The notes under the pieces are model-generated. The model was not told the origin of the DNA. It saw only the letters and a program-made list of their open reading frames with translations, and did no database searches. From Rhodobacteraceae bacterium DSL-40 (lineage in GTDB: Bacteria > Pseudomonadota > Alphaproteobacteria > Rhodobacterales > Rhodobacteraceae), in contig QKPN01000014.1 of assembly GCA_003258405.1 (NCBI GenBank), positions 21,964-85,963 on the forward strand: 64,000 bases of DNA, given 5' to 3'. The position numbers were made by a program, and so were the translations under genes. The first letter of the stretch is position 1; each line of letters begins with the position of its first letter. Shown in pieces: positions 39,535 through 47,437 of the stretch.

Positions 39535-40541
39535 GGTGTCACGACGATCTTGATGATGGTCTCCCGGTCCGAGGCAAGCCCGGCGAAGCGGTCAGGCAGG
39601 TCGGTGAGCGGAACGACCTCGGAAAGCAGCGCGCCGGTGTCGATTTCGCCGCCGCGGATCGCCGCGATCACCCGGGCGAAATCCGCCGCGAGCGCGTTGC
39701 GGCTGCCGATGATCCGGGCTTCGCGCTTGTGGAACTCGGGGTCGGAGAAGGTGATGTCGTTCTTCACCACGCTCACGAGGGTGTAGGTCGCGCCGTGGGC
39801 GAGGAGGGGGAAGCCCGCCTCGATCGCGGCGGCGCTGCCGGTGGCATCGAAGATCGCATCGAACCCGTCGGCGCGTTCGCCGGTCAGGATGTCGCTGCCC
39901 GTGAGATGGGTGTCAGAGAAGCCGAAGCGGTCGCGCGCCTGGGCGAGCCGTGCCGCACTCTGGTCGAGCAGGTGGACCTCGGCCCCCTCGGCGCGCGCGA
40001 AGAGTGCGGTGCCGAGACCGATCGGGCCGGCGCCGGTGACGAGGACCCGGTCTCCGGCGGAAAGCTTCGCGCGGGCGACGGCGTGGGCGCCGATGGCGAG
40101 GAACTCGACCATAGCGGCCTGGATCTCGCTGAGCCCGTCGGCCGGGACGATGTTGCCTTCGGGCACGGCGACGCGGGCGCACATGCCGCCGTCGCGATGG
40201 ACGCCGAGAACTTCGATCTTCATGCAGCAATTGGGCTTGCCGCGCCGGCAGGCCCGGCAGGTGCCGCAGGAGAGGTAGGGGTTGATGGCGACGATCCGGC
40301 CGGCGTCGGGCCCGTCCGCGAGCCGTCCGCCAAGCTCGTGGCCGATGACGCGGGGGTATTCGAGATAGGGGTGCTTGCCCTCGAAGATGTGGTAGTCGGT
40401 TCCGCAGATGCCGATGGCGGCGATATCCACAAGCCGCCAGCCTTCGGGGGCCGAAGCCGGCAGCGTGCGGGGCGAGAGCGAGAAGCGGCCGGGTGCGTCG
40501 CAGGTGCCGCAGAGCTGGGTGGTGAGCACGTCGTCCATCAT
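39531..40541 (-). CDS. Zinc-dependent medium-chain dehydrogenase (L-galactonate/sorbitol dehydrogenase type)
   Basis: A 336-residue medium-chain alcohol dehydrogenase. Catalytic zinc ligands are C46 (GICGTDYH), H68 and E69 (VIGHELGG); structural zinc cysteines are C92, C95, C98 and C105 or C106. The nucleotide-binding motif is VLVTGAGPIGLGTA. It resembles dehydrogenases that oxidise L-galactonate at C5 or act on sugar alcohols. It overlaps the sugar ABC ATPase gene and the dehydratase gene, so it belongs to the same operon. It is not required for the minimal L-fucose route and may serve an L-galactonate branch. Confidence 0.82.
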   Translation of the reverse strand: MMDDVLTTQLCGTCDAPGRFSLSPRTLPASAPEGWRLVDIAAIGICGTDYHIFEGKHPYLEYPRVIGHELGGRLADGPDAGRIVAINPYLSCGTCRACRRGKPNCCMKIEVLGVHRDGGMCARVAVPEGNIVPADGLSEIQAAMVEFLAIGAHAVARAKLSAGDRVLVTGAGPIGLGTALFARAEGAEVHLLDQSAARLAQARDRFGFSDTHLTGSDILTGERADGFDAIFDATGSAAAIEAGFPLLAHGATYTLVSVVKNDITFSDPEFHKREARIIGSRNALAADFARVIAAIRGGEIDTGALLSEVVPLTDLPDRFAGLASDRETIIKIVVTP

Positions 40542-41320
40542 TGTGCCATCTCCGCGGAGCGCGGGGTCCAGTCGAGCGGCAGTTCGCCCTTGATGATGAG
40601 GCTCAGGATGTCGTCCTTGGTGACGTCCTCGATGTCATGTTCGCCGACGAGGTTGCCCTTGTTCATCACGACGACCCGGTCGCAGAGCTCGAAGACGTCA
40701 TGCATGTCGTGGCTCACCAGCAGGATGCCGATGCCTTGAGCCTTCAGCCGACGGACGAGATCGGCGACCATCGCGGTTTCCGAGGGGCCGAGTGCCGCGG
40801 TCGGCTCGTCCATGATGAGGACCTTCACGTCAAAGTAGATCGCACGCGCGATGGCGATCACCTGGCGCTGGCCACCGGAGAGGCTCAGGACGGGATCGGT
40901 CAGGTTGCGGAAATTGGGGTTGAGCGTGGCGAGGACCTTGCGGGCCTCGCTCAGCATCCGGGCGTCGTCGAGATTGCCGAAGCGGGTCTTGATCTCGCGC
41001 CCGAGGAAGAGATTGGCCGGCGCATCGAGGTGATCGGCGAGCGCCAGTGTCTGGTAGATGGTCTCGATCCCGAGGTCGCGGGCATCATTGGGCGAGTCGA
41101 AGCTCACCGTCTTGCCGCGGATGCGGATCTCCCCGCCGGTCGGCAGCATGGCGCCCGAAAGGATCCGCATGAGGCAGGATTTTCCCGCGCCGTTATGCCC
41201 GAGCACGCCAACGATCTCGCCGGGGAAGAGCTTGAGCGATACGCCGTTCACGGCATGCACGCCGCCGAAGTGCTTCTCGATGCCGATCATCTCGACGAGA
41301 GGGGGCGCGGGGGATGTCAT
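40538..41320 (-). CDS. Sugar ABC importer ATPase (single nucleotide-binding domain)
   Basis: A 260-residue ATPase of the ribose/fructose (CUT2) importer class, but with a single domain as in FrcA, not the fused double domain of RbsA. Walker A is GHNGAGKS, the signature is LSGGQ, and Walker B is VLIMDEPTAALG, with the switch histidine in LLVSHDMHDVF. It powers the permease and binding protein encoded just upstream. A strong hairpin separates it from the binding-protein gene. Confidence 0.92.
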   Translation of the reverse strand: MTSPAPPLVEMIGIEKHFGGVHAVNGVSLKLFPGEIVGVLGHNGAGKSCLMRILSGAMLPTGGEIRIRGKTVSFDSPNDARDLGIETIYQTLALADHLDAPANLFLGREIKTRFGNLDDARMLSEARKVLATLNPNFRNLTDPVLSLSGGQRQVIAIARAIYFDVKVLIMDEPTAALGPSETAMVADLVRRLKAQGIGILLVSHDMHDVFELCDRVVVMNKGNLVGEHDIEDVTKDDILSLIIKGELPLDWTPRSAEMAQ

Positions 41321-41352
41321 GGCGGGCCTTTCGCAATTCCGGTTCAGGTTCG

Positions 41353-41380
41353 GCCCGCCCCCCGGGGGGAGGGGGCGGGC
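41353..41380 (-). other. Intercistronic G+C-rich hairpin between binding-protein and ATPase genes
   Basis: GCCCGCCCCC-cgggggga-GGGGGCGGGC is a 10-bp perfect G/C stem with an 8-base loop. It sits between the binding-protein stop and the ATPase start without a U-tract. Such structures typically protect upstream mRNA from decay and lower downstream expression, giving more binding protein than ATPase. Confidence 0.6.
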
Positions 41381-41396
41381 GTGGCGCAGAGCGGGC

Positions 41397-42338
41397 TCAG
41401 TAGAGAACGTTTTGTGCGCTGTCGCTGTCGACGTTGTCCTTGTCGACGAGGACGACACCGGTGTTGATGAAGGGCTCGACCTCGCCGCCGTTCAGCACAT
41501 CGAGGACCGCGCTGACGCCCTTCTCGCCCATCTGGAACGAGCCTTGGACGGCGATGGCATCGAGCACGCCGTCGCGCACGAACTGCTGGAGATCGGCGTT
41601 GCCGTCGAAGCCGATGGCGGTCAGGGTCCCGGCGCGGCCCGACTGGACGAGCGCCCGGCCCATGCCGACGGCCGTAGGCTCGTTGGCCCCGAAGATGCCG
41701 ACGAGGTCCGGATTGGCGGCGAGCACGTCGGTCGTCTGGTTGAGCGCGGTCGCCATCTGCGACTGCGAGTAGTAGGGGCCGACGATCTCGAGCTTGGAAT
41801 TGGCCTCGATATACTTCACGAAGCAGCCGACACGGCCGATCTCCGAGCCGACCCCGGCCACGTAGGACATGACCGCCACCTTGCCCTCGCTGCCGGCCTT
41901 GTCGATCATGCGCTTGGCGACTTCCTCGCCCGCGGCGCAGTTGTCGGTTGAGAGGAAGGACTGGTAGGCGCCCTTGGCCTCGTCGGAGAGCGCACTGTCG
42001 ATAATGACGACGGGAATGGCGTTCTCGTAGGCGCGCTTGACGACGGGCACGAGCGCCTCCGGATCGGAGGGCGCGAGCACGATGCCCGCGACGCCGCGAT
42101 TGATCGCATTCTCCACGAGGTTTACCTCGTCGGCGACGGCGCTCTCGGTGGCGGGGCCGTCGAAGCTCATCGTGTGTTCGTTCTGGCCGGCAATCGCGGC
42201 CTCCGCGCCGAGATTGACGTTCTGCCAGAAGTTCGAGTTGGTCGTCTTGACGATGACGGCGATCTCTCCCGCCTGCGCCTGGGCAGCCGTGAGGGCCAAT
42301 GCCGAGGCCGCGAGCATGCCGGCTTTCTTGAAGGTCAT
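41397..42338 (-). CDS. Periplasmic sugar-binding protein (RbsB-like)
   Basis: A 313-residue exported binding protein with a Sec signal peptide (residues 1 to about 23, ending AQAQA) and the type I periplasmic binding fold (IAVIVKTTNSNFWQNV, VAGIVLAPSDPEALVP, VVIIDSALSD, LTAIGFDGNADLQQ). It should deliver a pentose or hexose, most likely L-fucose or a related 6-deoxy or L-sugar, to the CUT2-type permease. It follows the permease gene by 25 bp; a binding protein in second place after the permease is a less common order. Confidence 0.9.
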   Translation of the reverse strand: MTFKKAGMLAASALALTAAQAQAGEIAVIVKTTNSNFWQNVNLGAEAAIAGQNEHTMSFDGPATESAVADEVNLVENAINRGVAGIVLAPSDPEALVPVVKRAYENAIPVVIIDSALSDEAKGAYQSFLSTDNCAAGEEVAKRMIDKAGSEGKVAVMSYVAGVGSEIGRVGCFVKYIEANSKLEIVGPYYSQSQMATALNQTTDVLAANPDLVGIFGANEPTAVGMGRALVQSGRAGTLTAIGFDGNADLQQFVRDGVLDAIAVQGSFQMGEKGVSAVLDVLNGGEVEPFINTGVVLVDKDNVDSDSAQNVLY

Positions 42339-42363
42339 TTCAGTTCTCCCTGGACGTTGTTTT

Positions 42364-43389
42364 TCAGTTTCTGTTGCGCAGCTGATCGATCCAGACCGCG
42401 CCGATGACGACGAAGCCGATCACGATCTGCTGGATGAACGCGGAGACCCCGGCCATGTTGAGACCGTTGCGCAGAATGCCGATGATGAAGGCGCCGATCA
42501 TCGTGCCCGAAATGCCGCCGACCCCGCCCATGAGAGAGGCACCGCCGATCACCGCCGCAGCGATGGCATCGAGCTCGTACATCACGCCCTCGCTGGGCTG
42601 GGCGGTGACGAGGCGCGACATCAGCACGTTACCCGCGAGCCCGGCCAGTGCACCCGACATCACGTAGGCCATGATCTTCGTGCGGTCGACGAGCACGCCG
42701 GCGAGCCGGGCGGCTTCCTCGTTGGAACCGGTCGCATAGATGTGGCGGCCGAGTTGGCGGCGGCGGAGCAGGTAGGCCGCCGCTGCCGCGACGATGACAA
42801 GGAGGATCACCGGGTAGGGGATGCCGGGAAAGACCACGCGGGGAAAACCATTCTCGCGCAGTTCCACGACCCGGAACAGGCTGCCGTTGCCGAGAATGCC
42901 GAAGGGCTCGCCGAGCCCGGAGACCGGCGCGGCCCCCGTCAGCTGAAGCGCGAGGCCGCGGGCGATGAGCATCATGCCGAGCGTGGCAACGAAGGGGGTG
43001 ATGCGCATCCGGGTGATGACAAAGCCGTTGAAGGCACCGCAGAGAGCCCCTGTCACGACGCCAAGCATCATTGCCGGGATGACCGGGAGGCCCGCCTTGA
43101 CGCTGAGGCCGGTAATGACGCCCGAGAGGGCGAGGACCGATCCGACGGAAAGATCGATGCCTCCGGTGATGATCACCATCGTCATGCCAATGCCGAGCAG
43201 GCCGATGACGGATGTCTGCAGCAGCACCGTGAGGCCGTTGTTGACGGAAAGGAACGCAGCGTTGCCGAAGGCAAAGACGACGATGAGAAGCGCCAGCGTC
43301 ATCAACGCTGTCAGGCGATGAAAGGTGTCGGCGGAGAACTTCAACGCGCCCGCCGTCTCGCCACCTCCGGCCTGGGTTGCCTCAGTCAT
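42364..43389 (-). CDS. Sugar ABC importer permease (RbsC-like)
   Basis: A 341-residue inner-membrane permease with 8-10 hydrophobic helices. CUT2 permease signatures include TGGIDLSVGSVLALSGV, TPFVATLGMMLIARGLAL, and the cytoplasmic coupling region GSNEEAARLAGVLVDRTKIMAY. It is the first gene of the minus-strand operon permease, binding protein, ATPase, alcohol dehydrogenase, dehydratase, SDR, hydrolase. Its 5' side holds two copies of the operator-like sequence shared with the other fucose units. Confidence 0.92.
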   Translation of the reverse strand: MTEATQAGGGETAGALKFSADTFHRLTALMTLALLIVVFAFGNAAFLSVNNGLTVLLQTSVIGLLGIGMTMVIITGGIDLSVGSVLALSGVITGLSVKAGLPVIPAMMLGVVTGALCGAFNGFVITRMRITPFVATLGMMLIARGLALQLTGAAPVSGLGEPFGILGNGSLFRVVELRENGFPRVVFPGIPYPVILLVIVAAAAAYLLRRRQLGRHIYATGSNEEAARLAGVLVDRTKIMAYVMSGALAGLAGNVLMSRLVTAQPSEGVMYELDAIAAAVIGGASLMGGVGGISGTMIGAFIIGILRNGLNMAGVSAFIQQIVIGFVVIGAVWIDQLRNRN

Positions 43390-43427
43390 GGATCCTCCCC
43401 GGGTATCGCTGAATGCGAAAACGGAAC

Positions 43428-43443
43428 TTTATGATTAAAAACA
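43428..43443 (-). promoter_or_regulatory. Operator-like element A of the fucose regulon
   Basis: Read on the minus strand this is TGTTTTTAATCATAAA. It matches the copy at 46538-46553 at 14 of 16 positions and lies 39 bp upstream of the permease start, in an A/T-rich island inside G+C-rich DNA. It is probably the site of the GntR protein encoded at 43528. Confidence 0.55.
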
Positions 43444-43472
43444 ATTTGCGTGGCACTGGTGGAGATGTCAAA

Positions 43473-43488
43473 TGTTTTTAATAATTGC
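43473..43488 (+). promoter_or_regulatory. Operator-like element B of the fucose regulon
   Basis: TGTTTTTAATAATTGC matches element A at 12 of 16 positions, in opposite orientation and 29 bp away, 40 bp upstream of the GntR start. The pair could support autoregulation and control of the transporter operon. Confidence 0.5.
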
Positions 43489-43527
43489 TGGCCCGGGATC
43501 AGGTCGGAAACAGGCAGGAGGAATGCC

Positions 43528-44436
43528 ATGGCACGGACGGACGTGCGGTTCAGGCGGGCGTACAATCGCCTGATCGAGCTCTGTGGCGCACTGGCTCCGG
43601 GCGGCTCGCTGCCTTCGGAGAATGCCCTGGCGGCAGAGTTCGGCGTAAGCCGCACGGTGGTGCGCGCCGGGCTCAAGCGACTCGTCAAGGTCGGCATCCT
43701 TTCCTGGGACGGCCGCGAGAAGACCGTGCTCAGGTGCCCCGAAGAGCGTGACAGGCTGGCGCTGGATGGCGCGGCCTCCGGCGATGACATGGAGGAGCTC
43801 GAGGCGCGGTTTCTCGACTGGGTGCTGCGCTTCGACGTGCCGGCGGGCACACCGCTCAACGTGGCCCAGCTTTCGCGGGATTTCGGCGTGGCACCGCACC
43901 GGTTGCAGGAGTTCCTGTCAAGCTTCACGCCCTTCGGGCTCGTCGAGCGGCGCCCGCACGGCGGCTGGACGCTTCTGGGCTTCACCCGCGACTTCGCGGT
44001 GGAGCTGTCAGAATTCCGGTCCGTGCTGGAGCTGAATGCCGTGCGGCATGTGGTGAACGCCCCGGTCGATCATTCGATCTGGCGGCAGCTCGGGCAGATT
44101 CGCGGCGAGCATCTGGCGCTCAAGGAGCAGATCGACGCGAAGTTCCACGACTTCTCGAAACTTGACGAGCGGTTTCACACCGCGCTGAATTCGGTGGTGC
44201 GCAACCGGTTCGTGGCCGAGTTCCAGAAGGTGATCTCACTCATTTTCCATTACCACTACATGTGGGACAAGACCGACGAGCGCCGCCGGAATGCGGCGGC
44301 GATCGAGGAGCATCTGGCGCTTATCGATGCGCTCGAGAAGCGGGACGCGGCGGCGGCGGAGGAAGCGGCGCGCGGCCATCTCCGCACCTCGATGACGACG
44401 CTTCTCTCCTCGCTCCGCGACCATCAGCTCGGCTGA
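43528..44436 (+). CDS. GntR-family regulator (FCD type) with a second winged-helix-like segment
   Basis: A 302-residue regulator. Residues about 8-70 form the GntR winged helix (LPSENALAAEFGVSRTVVRAGL). Residues about 105-145 (LNVAQLSRDFGVAPHRLQEF, then GLVERRPHGGWTL) look like another winged helix. Residues 155-298 form a helical FCD sensor domain with candidate metal ligands H197, H241, H243 and H284. The ATG at 43528 follows AGGAGG and avoids overlapping operator B. It lies between the transporter operon and the dehydrogenase operon and is the likely repressor of all three fucose units. Confidence 0.85.
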   Translation: MARTDVRFRRAYNRLIELCGALAPGGSLPSENALAAEFGVSRTVVRAGLKRLVKVGILSWDGREKTVLRCPEERDRLALDGAASGDDMEELEARFLDWVLRFDVPAGTPLNVAQLSRDFGVAPHRLQEFLSSFTPFGLVERRPHGGWTLLGFTRDFAVELSEFRSVLELNAVRHVVNAPVDHSIWRQLGQIRGEHLALKEQIDAKFHDFSKLDERFHTALNSVVRNRFVAEFQKVISLIFHYHYMWDKTDERRRNAAAIEEHLALIDALEKRDAAAAEEAARGHLRTSMTTLLSSLRDHQLG

Positions 44437-44456
44437 TACGGCGGACGGGCCCCGTT

Positions 44457-45419
44457 TCAGGCGAGGGCTGCGTTTGCCTCCTCGGGCAGCGGCCTTGCCA
44501 GCAGTTCGAGGTTGCGCAGGAGGGAGCTGGGCTTTGCCGTGCCGAGGAGGACCGAGGCGGTTGCGGGCGCGCGCCGGGCGAAATGGAGCGCGGCGGCGGC
44601 GAGGGAAATGCCGGAGGCTTCTGCGCGGGTCTGGAGCGTACGCACCCGCGCAAGCACTTCTTCCGGCGCGCGGCCGTAGTCATAGGTGGCGCCCGGAACC
44701 GGGCCGGTGGCAAGGATGCCGGAGTTGAAGATCCCGCCGAGTACGAGGCTGGTGCCGGTTTCGAGGCAGCGGGGCAGGAGGGCCGCCTCTGCGCTGCGAT
44801 CGAGCAGCGTGAGGCGCCCGGCCAGAAGGATGACGTCGATCGGCCCGTGCGCCATCACCTCGAGGCAGACGTCGCATTCGTTAACCCCGAGGCCGAAGGC
44901 GCGGATCCGGCCGCGCTCCTTGAGGCGGACGAGGCGCTCGTAGCCGGTCTCGAAAAATTCTTTCATGTGCAAGTGGTTGCTGGCACCGTGGGTGTAGGCG
45001 CCGATGTCATGGACATAGACGATCTCGATGTGGGTGCGGCCGGTTCGGGCAAGGCTCTGCTCGAAGCTCTCCTCGATCCCGTCGCCGCTGTAGTCGTAGC
45101 GGACATCGTTCTGGGCGGGACTCACGAAGCCGTCGGCCTCGGCGATGGGCGCGCGCGCCGGGGAAAGCACGCGGCCGACCTTGGTGGAGAGGATGGCGTC
45201 CGGGTGGGCGGCGAGGAAGGGGGCGAGCCGCATTTCAGAAAGGCCGCGTCCGTAATGCGGCGCCGTGTCGAAATAGCGGATGCCGCTTTCCCAGGCCGTT
45301 TCGAGAACGGCGCGAACGTCGGCTTCCGCGACCTCGCGATAGAGATTGCCGATGCTTGCGCAGCCGAAGGAGATCTCGCTGACCGAAAGGTCGGTGCGGC
45401 CCACGAGGTTCATGCGCAT
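44457..45419 (-). CDS. Aldo/keto reductase, probable L-fucose (aldose) 1-dehydrogenase
   Basis: A 320-residue AKR-fold enzyme of the D-threo-aldose/L-fucose dehydrogenase and pyridoxal 4-dehydrogenase type. The catalytic tetrad is D51, Y56 (FDTAPHYGRG), K80 (LSTKVGR) and H137 (IVYVHDIG). It would oxidise L-fucose, and often L-galactose and D-arabinose, to the lactone with NAD(P)+. Its start overlaps the stop of the mannitol-dehydrogenase-like gene by 10 bp. It converges on the GntR gene. Confidence 0.85.
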   Translation of the reverse strand: MRMNLVGRTDLSVSEISFGCASIGNLYREVAEADVRAVLETAWESGIRYFDTAPHYGRGLSEMRLAPFLAAHPDAILSTKVGRVLSPARAPIAEADGFVSPAQNDVRYDYSGDGIEESFEQSLARTGRTHIEIVYVHDIGAYTHGASNHLHMKEFFETGYERLVRLKERGRIRAFGLGVNECDVCLEVMAHGPIDVILLAGRLTLLDRSAEAALLPRCLETGTSLVLGGIFNSGILATGPVPGATYDYGRAPEEVLARVRTLQTRAEASGISLAAAALHFARRAPATASVLLGTAKPSSLLRNLELLARPLPEEANAALA

Positions 45420-46516
45420 GTAATGGCCTCCAGTGCTGCCGAGAGACGGGGCTTTGCGACGGTATCGCCCTGCGACCGGGCCCAGTCGAGGAAGGCCACG
45501 ATCCGGCGCTCGACCTTCTGCACGTGGTTCTGGGCGATGTCGGCAAGCGGATGATCCAGGAACGGGTTGGCGAAGCGGTCGAGAATAACGGCGACATAGT
45601 GCCGGGCTGCTTCACCCTCGCCCGCTGCGATGAAGGCGGGCAGCACCTCCTCGCCGTAAAGGTCTTCGAGCCGCTGCGCCCAGGCAGGATCGCAGACCAG
45701 CTCCCGGACGAAGCGATGAGGACGGCCTTGCCTGAGCCATTCCGAGACGAGCCAGGTGTGGCCGAGATTGAGGAAGAAGAGCTTGAGCCGGGCGACGGCG
45801 TCGAGATCCTGCACGACGCGAATTGCTGGATGGGTGCAGGGGAGTCGCAAGCCAGGGCGGGACTGGATCGCCCAGAGCGCGTAAGGCTCGGCGACTGCGC
45901 CCGCGGGCTCAAGAGGTTCGGAAACGATGCGGTCGACGAGGGAATCGACCCAGGTTACCTCGTCACGCAGCCAGGCGCAGAAGTTCGGGTCCATGGCCTC
46001 GGCGGCATCCAGCGTCAGGGCGCAGAGTGCGGCGCCGTTCCGCTCGATGAGCTCGGTGGGCATGACCTGGATCCGGCGTCCGCCCGCCTCGAACCGTGCG
46101 CGCAGGAGATGGGCGAGCTTGGCCGGATAGGACATTCCCTGCTCGAAACTCTGCGCGCGATCGGTCGGGCGGGGAGCAAAGCCCGCGTCGGAGGTGTTCG
46201 AGAGGATAATCTCCGCCTCCTCGGCGATGATCCGCTCGATCTCGGGCAGATCCGTTGCGGTCGAGAGGCCGCGGACGACGCTGGTGACGTGCGCATCCTC
46301 CTCTATCACCGCTCCATTCTCGAGACCGCGGACGCGAACAGTGTATCCCGCGACGAGACCGGCGAGGCGCCGCGCGCGCCTCGGATCGCCGCTGCTCTGC
46401 ACCACCGTGACCGGCCCCAGCGCCCTGCCGCGCGCCATGGCGTCGGAAACGAAGAGATCGGCATGGGCCTGCAGGAAGCGGCTCGTGCCGAACTGAATGA
46501 TGGGCGTTGTTGACAT
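45410..46516 (-). CDS. Mannitol dehydrogenase-superfamily oxidoreductase (tagaturonate-reductase-like)
   Basis: A 368-residue polyol-specific long-chain dehydrogenase. The N-terminal cofactor loop is IIQFGTSRFLQAHADLF, and the catalytic K-X4-N-X2-H arrangement is seen in KLFFLNLGHTW. The family includes UxaB (tagaturonate reductase), UxuB and mannitol dehydrogenase; at 368 residues it is shorter than E. coli UxaB. It is the first gene of a two-gene minus-strand operon, with AGGGAGG before the ATG, and has operator element C upstream. No step of the minimal L-fucose pathway needs it, so it may work on L-galactonate-derived tagaturonate or a related keto-acid. Confidence 0.8.
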   Translation of the reverse strand: MSTTPIIQFGTSRFLQAHADLFVSDAMARGRALGPVTVVQSSGDPRRARRLAGLVAGYTVRVRGLENGAVIEEDAHVTSVVRGLSTATDLPEIERIIAEEAEIILSNTSDAGFAPRPTDRAQSFEQGMSYPAKLAHLLRARFEAGGRRIQVMPTELIERNGAALCALTLDAAEAMDPNFCAWLRDEVTWVDSLVDRIVSEPLEPAGAVAEPYALWAIQSRPGLRLPCTHPAIRVVQDLDAVARLKLFFLNLGHTWLVSEWLRQGRPHRFVRELVCDPAWAQRLEDLYGEEVLPAFIAAGEGEAARHYVAVILDRFANPFLDHPLADIAQNHVQKVERRIVAFLDWARSQGDTVAKPRLSAALEAITCA

Positions 46517-46537
46517 GAATGTCCTCCCTTGAAATAG

Positions 46538-46553
46538 TGTTTAAAATCATAAA
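46538..46553 (+). promoter_or_regulatory. Operator-like element C of the fucose regulon
   Basis: TGTTTAAAATCATAAA lies midway between the divergent oxidoreductase (46516) and lactonase (46600) genes and matches element A at 14 of 16 positions. It can serve both promoters. Confidence 0.55.
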
Positions 46554-46599
46554 AGACATTCAGTCAACGGATTCCGTTGGCGCCCGTGGAGGACAGTTG

Positions 46600-47436
46600 A
46601 TGATCGACGCGCACCACCATCTCTGGCGCATTGATCGCGGGGATTATTCCTGGATGGATGACAGCGTCGCCGCGATCCGGCGGGATTTCCTGCTGCCGGA
46701 TCTCGCGGCGGTCACGAGGCCCGCCTGCATCGCGGGGACGATGATCGTGCAGGCCGCGCCGACGCTTGAGGAAACCGAGTTCCTGCTCTCGCTCGCGGAT
46801 GCATCCACCACGCCCGAGATCCTCGGCGTGGTGGGCTGGGTTGACCTCGAGGGCAATATGGAGGCGCAGCTTGACCGTCTCCGGCATCCGAAACTCAAGG
46901 GCATCCGGCCAATGCTGCAGGATATCGAGGACACTGGCTGGATTCTGTCGCCCGATGTGATGGCGGGGCTCGAAACCGTTGCCCGGCGCGGGCTGGCGCT
47001 CGATGCCCTGATCACACCGCGCCATCTCGAGGTCCTTGCGCACGTGGCGGCGCAGCTGCCGCGGCTCCGGATTGTCATCGACCATTGCGCAAAACCGGTC
47101 TTTGCAGGCTCCGGTCCGGGGGAGGCATGGCGGACGGGTATGGCGCGGCTCTCGGCGCTTCCGCAGATGCATTGCAAGCTTTCGGGTCTTGCCAACGAAT
47201 TCGGGCCTGGCTGGTCGGAGGCCGGACTGCGGCCGGTCTGCCGCCACGTTCTGGAGCATTTCGGTCCGGAGCGGGTCATGTGGGGCAGCGACTGGCCGGT
47301 TCTCGACCTTGCGGGGTCTTACGCCGACTGGTTCGCCGCCGCGCGGGCCCTGACGGCACATCTGCCGCAAGCTGCGCGCGAGTCAGTTTTCGGGGGTACC
47401 GCAACCCGGTTCTACCAGCTCGGAGAGGGGGCCTGA
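46600..47436 (+). CDS. Amidohydrolase-family lactonase, probable L-fuconolactonase
   Basis: A 278-residue amidohydrolase-2 family protein. Metal-site motifs are MIDAHHHLW at the N-terminus, VIDHCAKP in the middle and MWGSDWPV near the end. L-fucono-1,5-lactonases and L-rhamnono-lactonases of this family open the sugar lactone made by the aldose dehydrogenase. The ATG at 46600 is preceded by GGAGGA; a start at 46519 would run through the operator and is unlikely. The mutarotase gene starts 1 bp after its stop. Confidence 0.85.
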   Translation: MIDAHHHLWRIDRGDYSWMDDSVAAIRRDFLLPDLAAVTRPACIAGTMIVQAAPTLEETEFLLSLADASTTPEILGVVGWVDLEGNMEAQLDRLRHPKLKGIRPMLQDIEDTGWILSPDVMAGLETVARRGLALDALITPRHLEVLAHVAAQLPRLRIVIDHCAKPVFAGSGPGEAWRTGMARLSALPQMHCKLSGLANEFGPGWSEAGLRPVCRHVLEHFGPERVMWGSDWPVLDLAGSYADWFAAARALTAHLPQAARESVFGGTATRFYQLGEGA

Positions 47437-47437
47437 C

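Noticed and set aside
46519..46599. Extended N-terminus for the amidohydrolase
   Set aside because: It would translate through operator element C. The start at 46600 has GGAGGA and the family N-terminus MIDAHHH.
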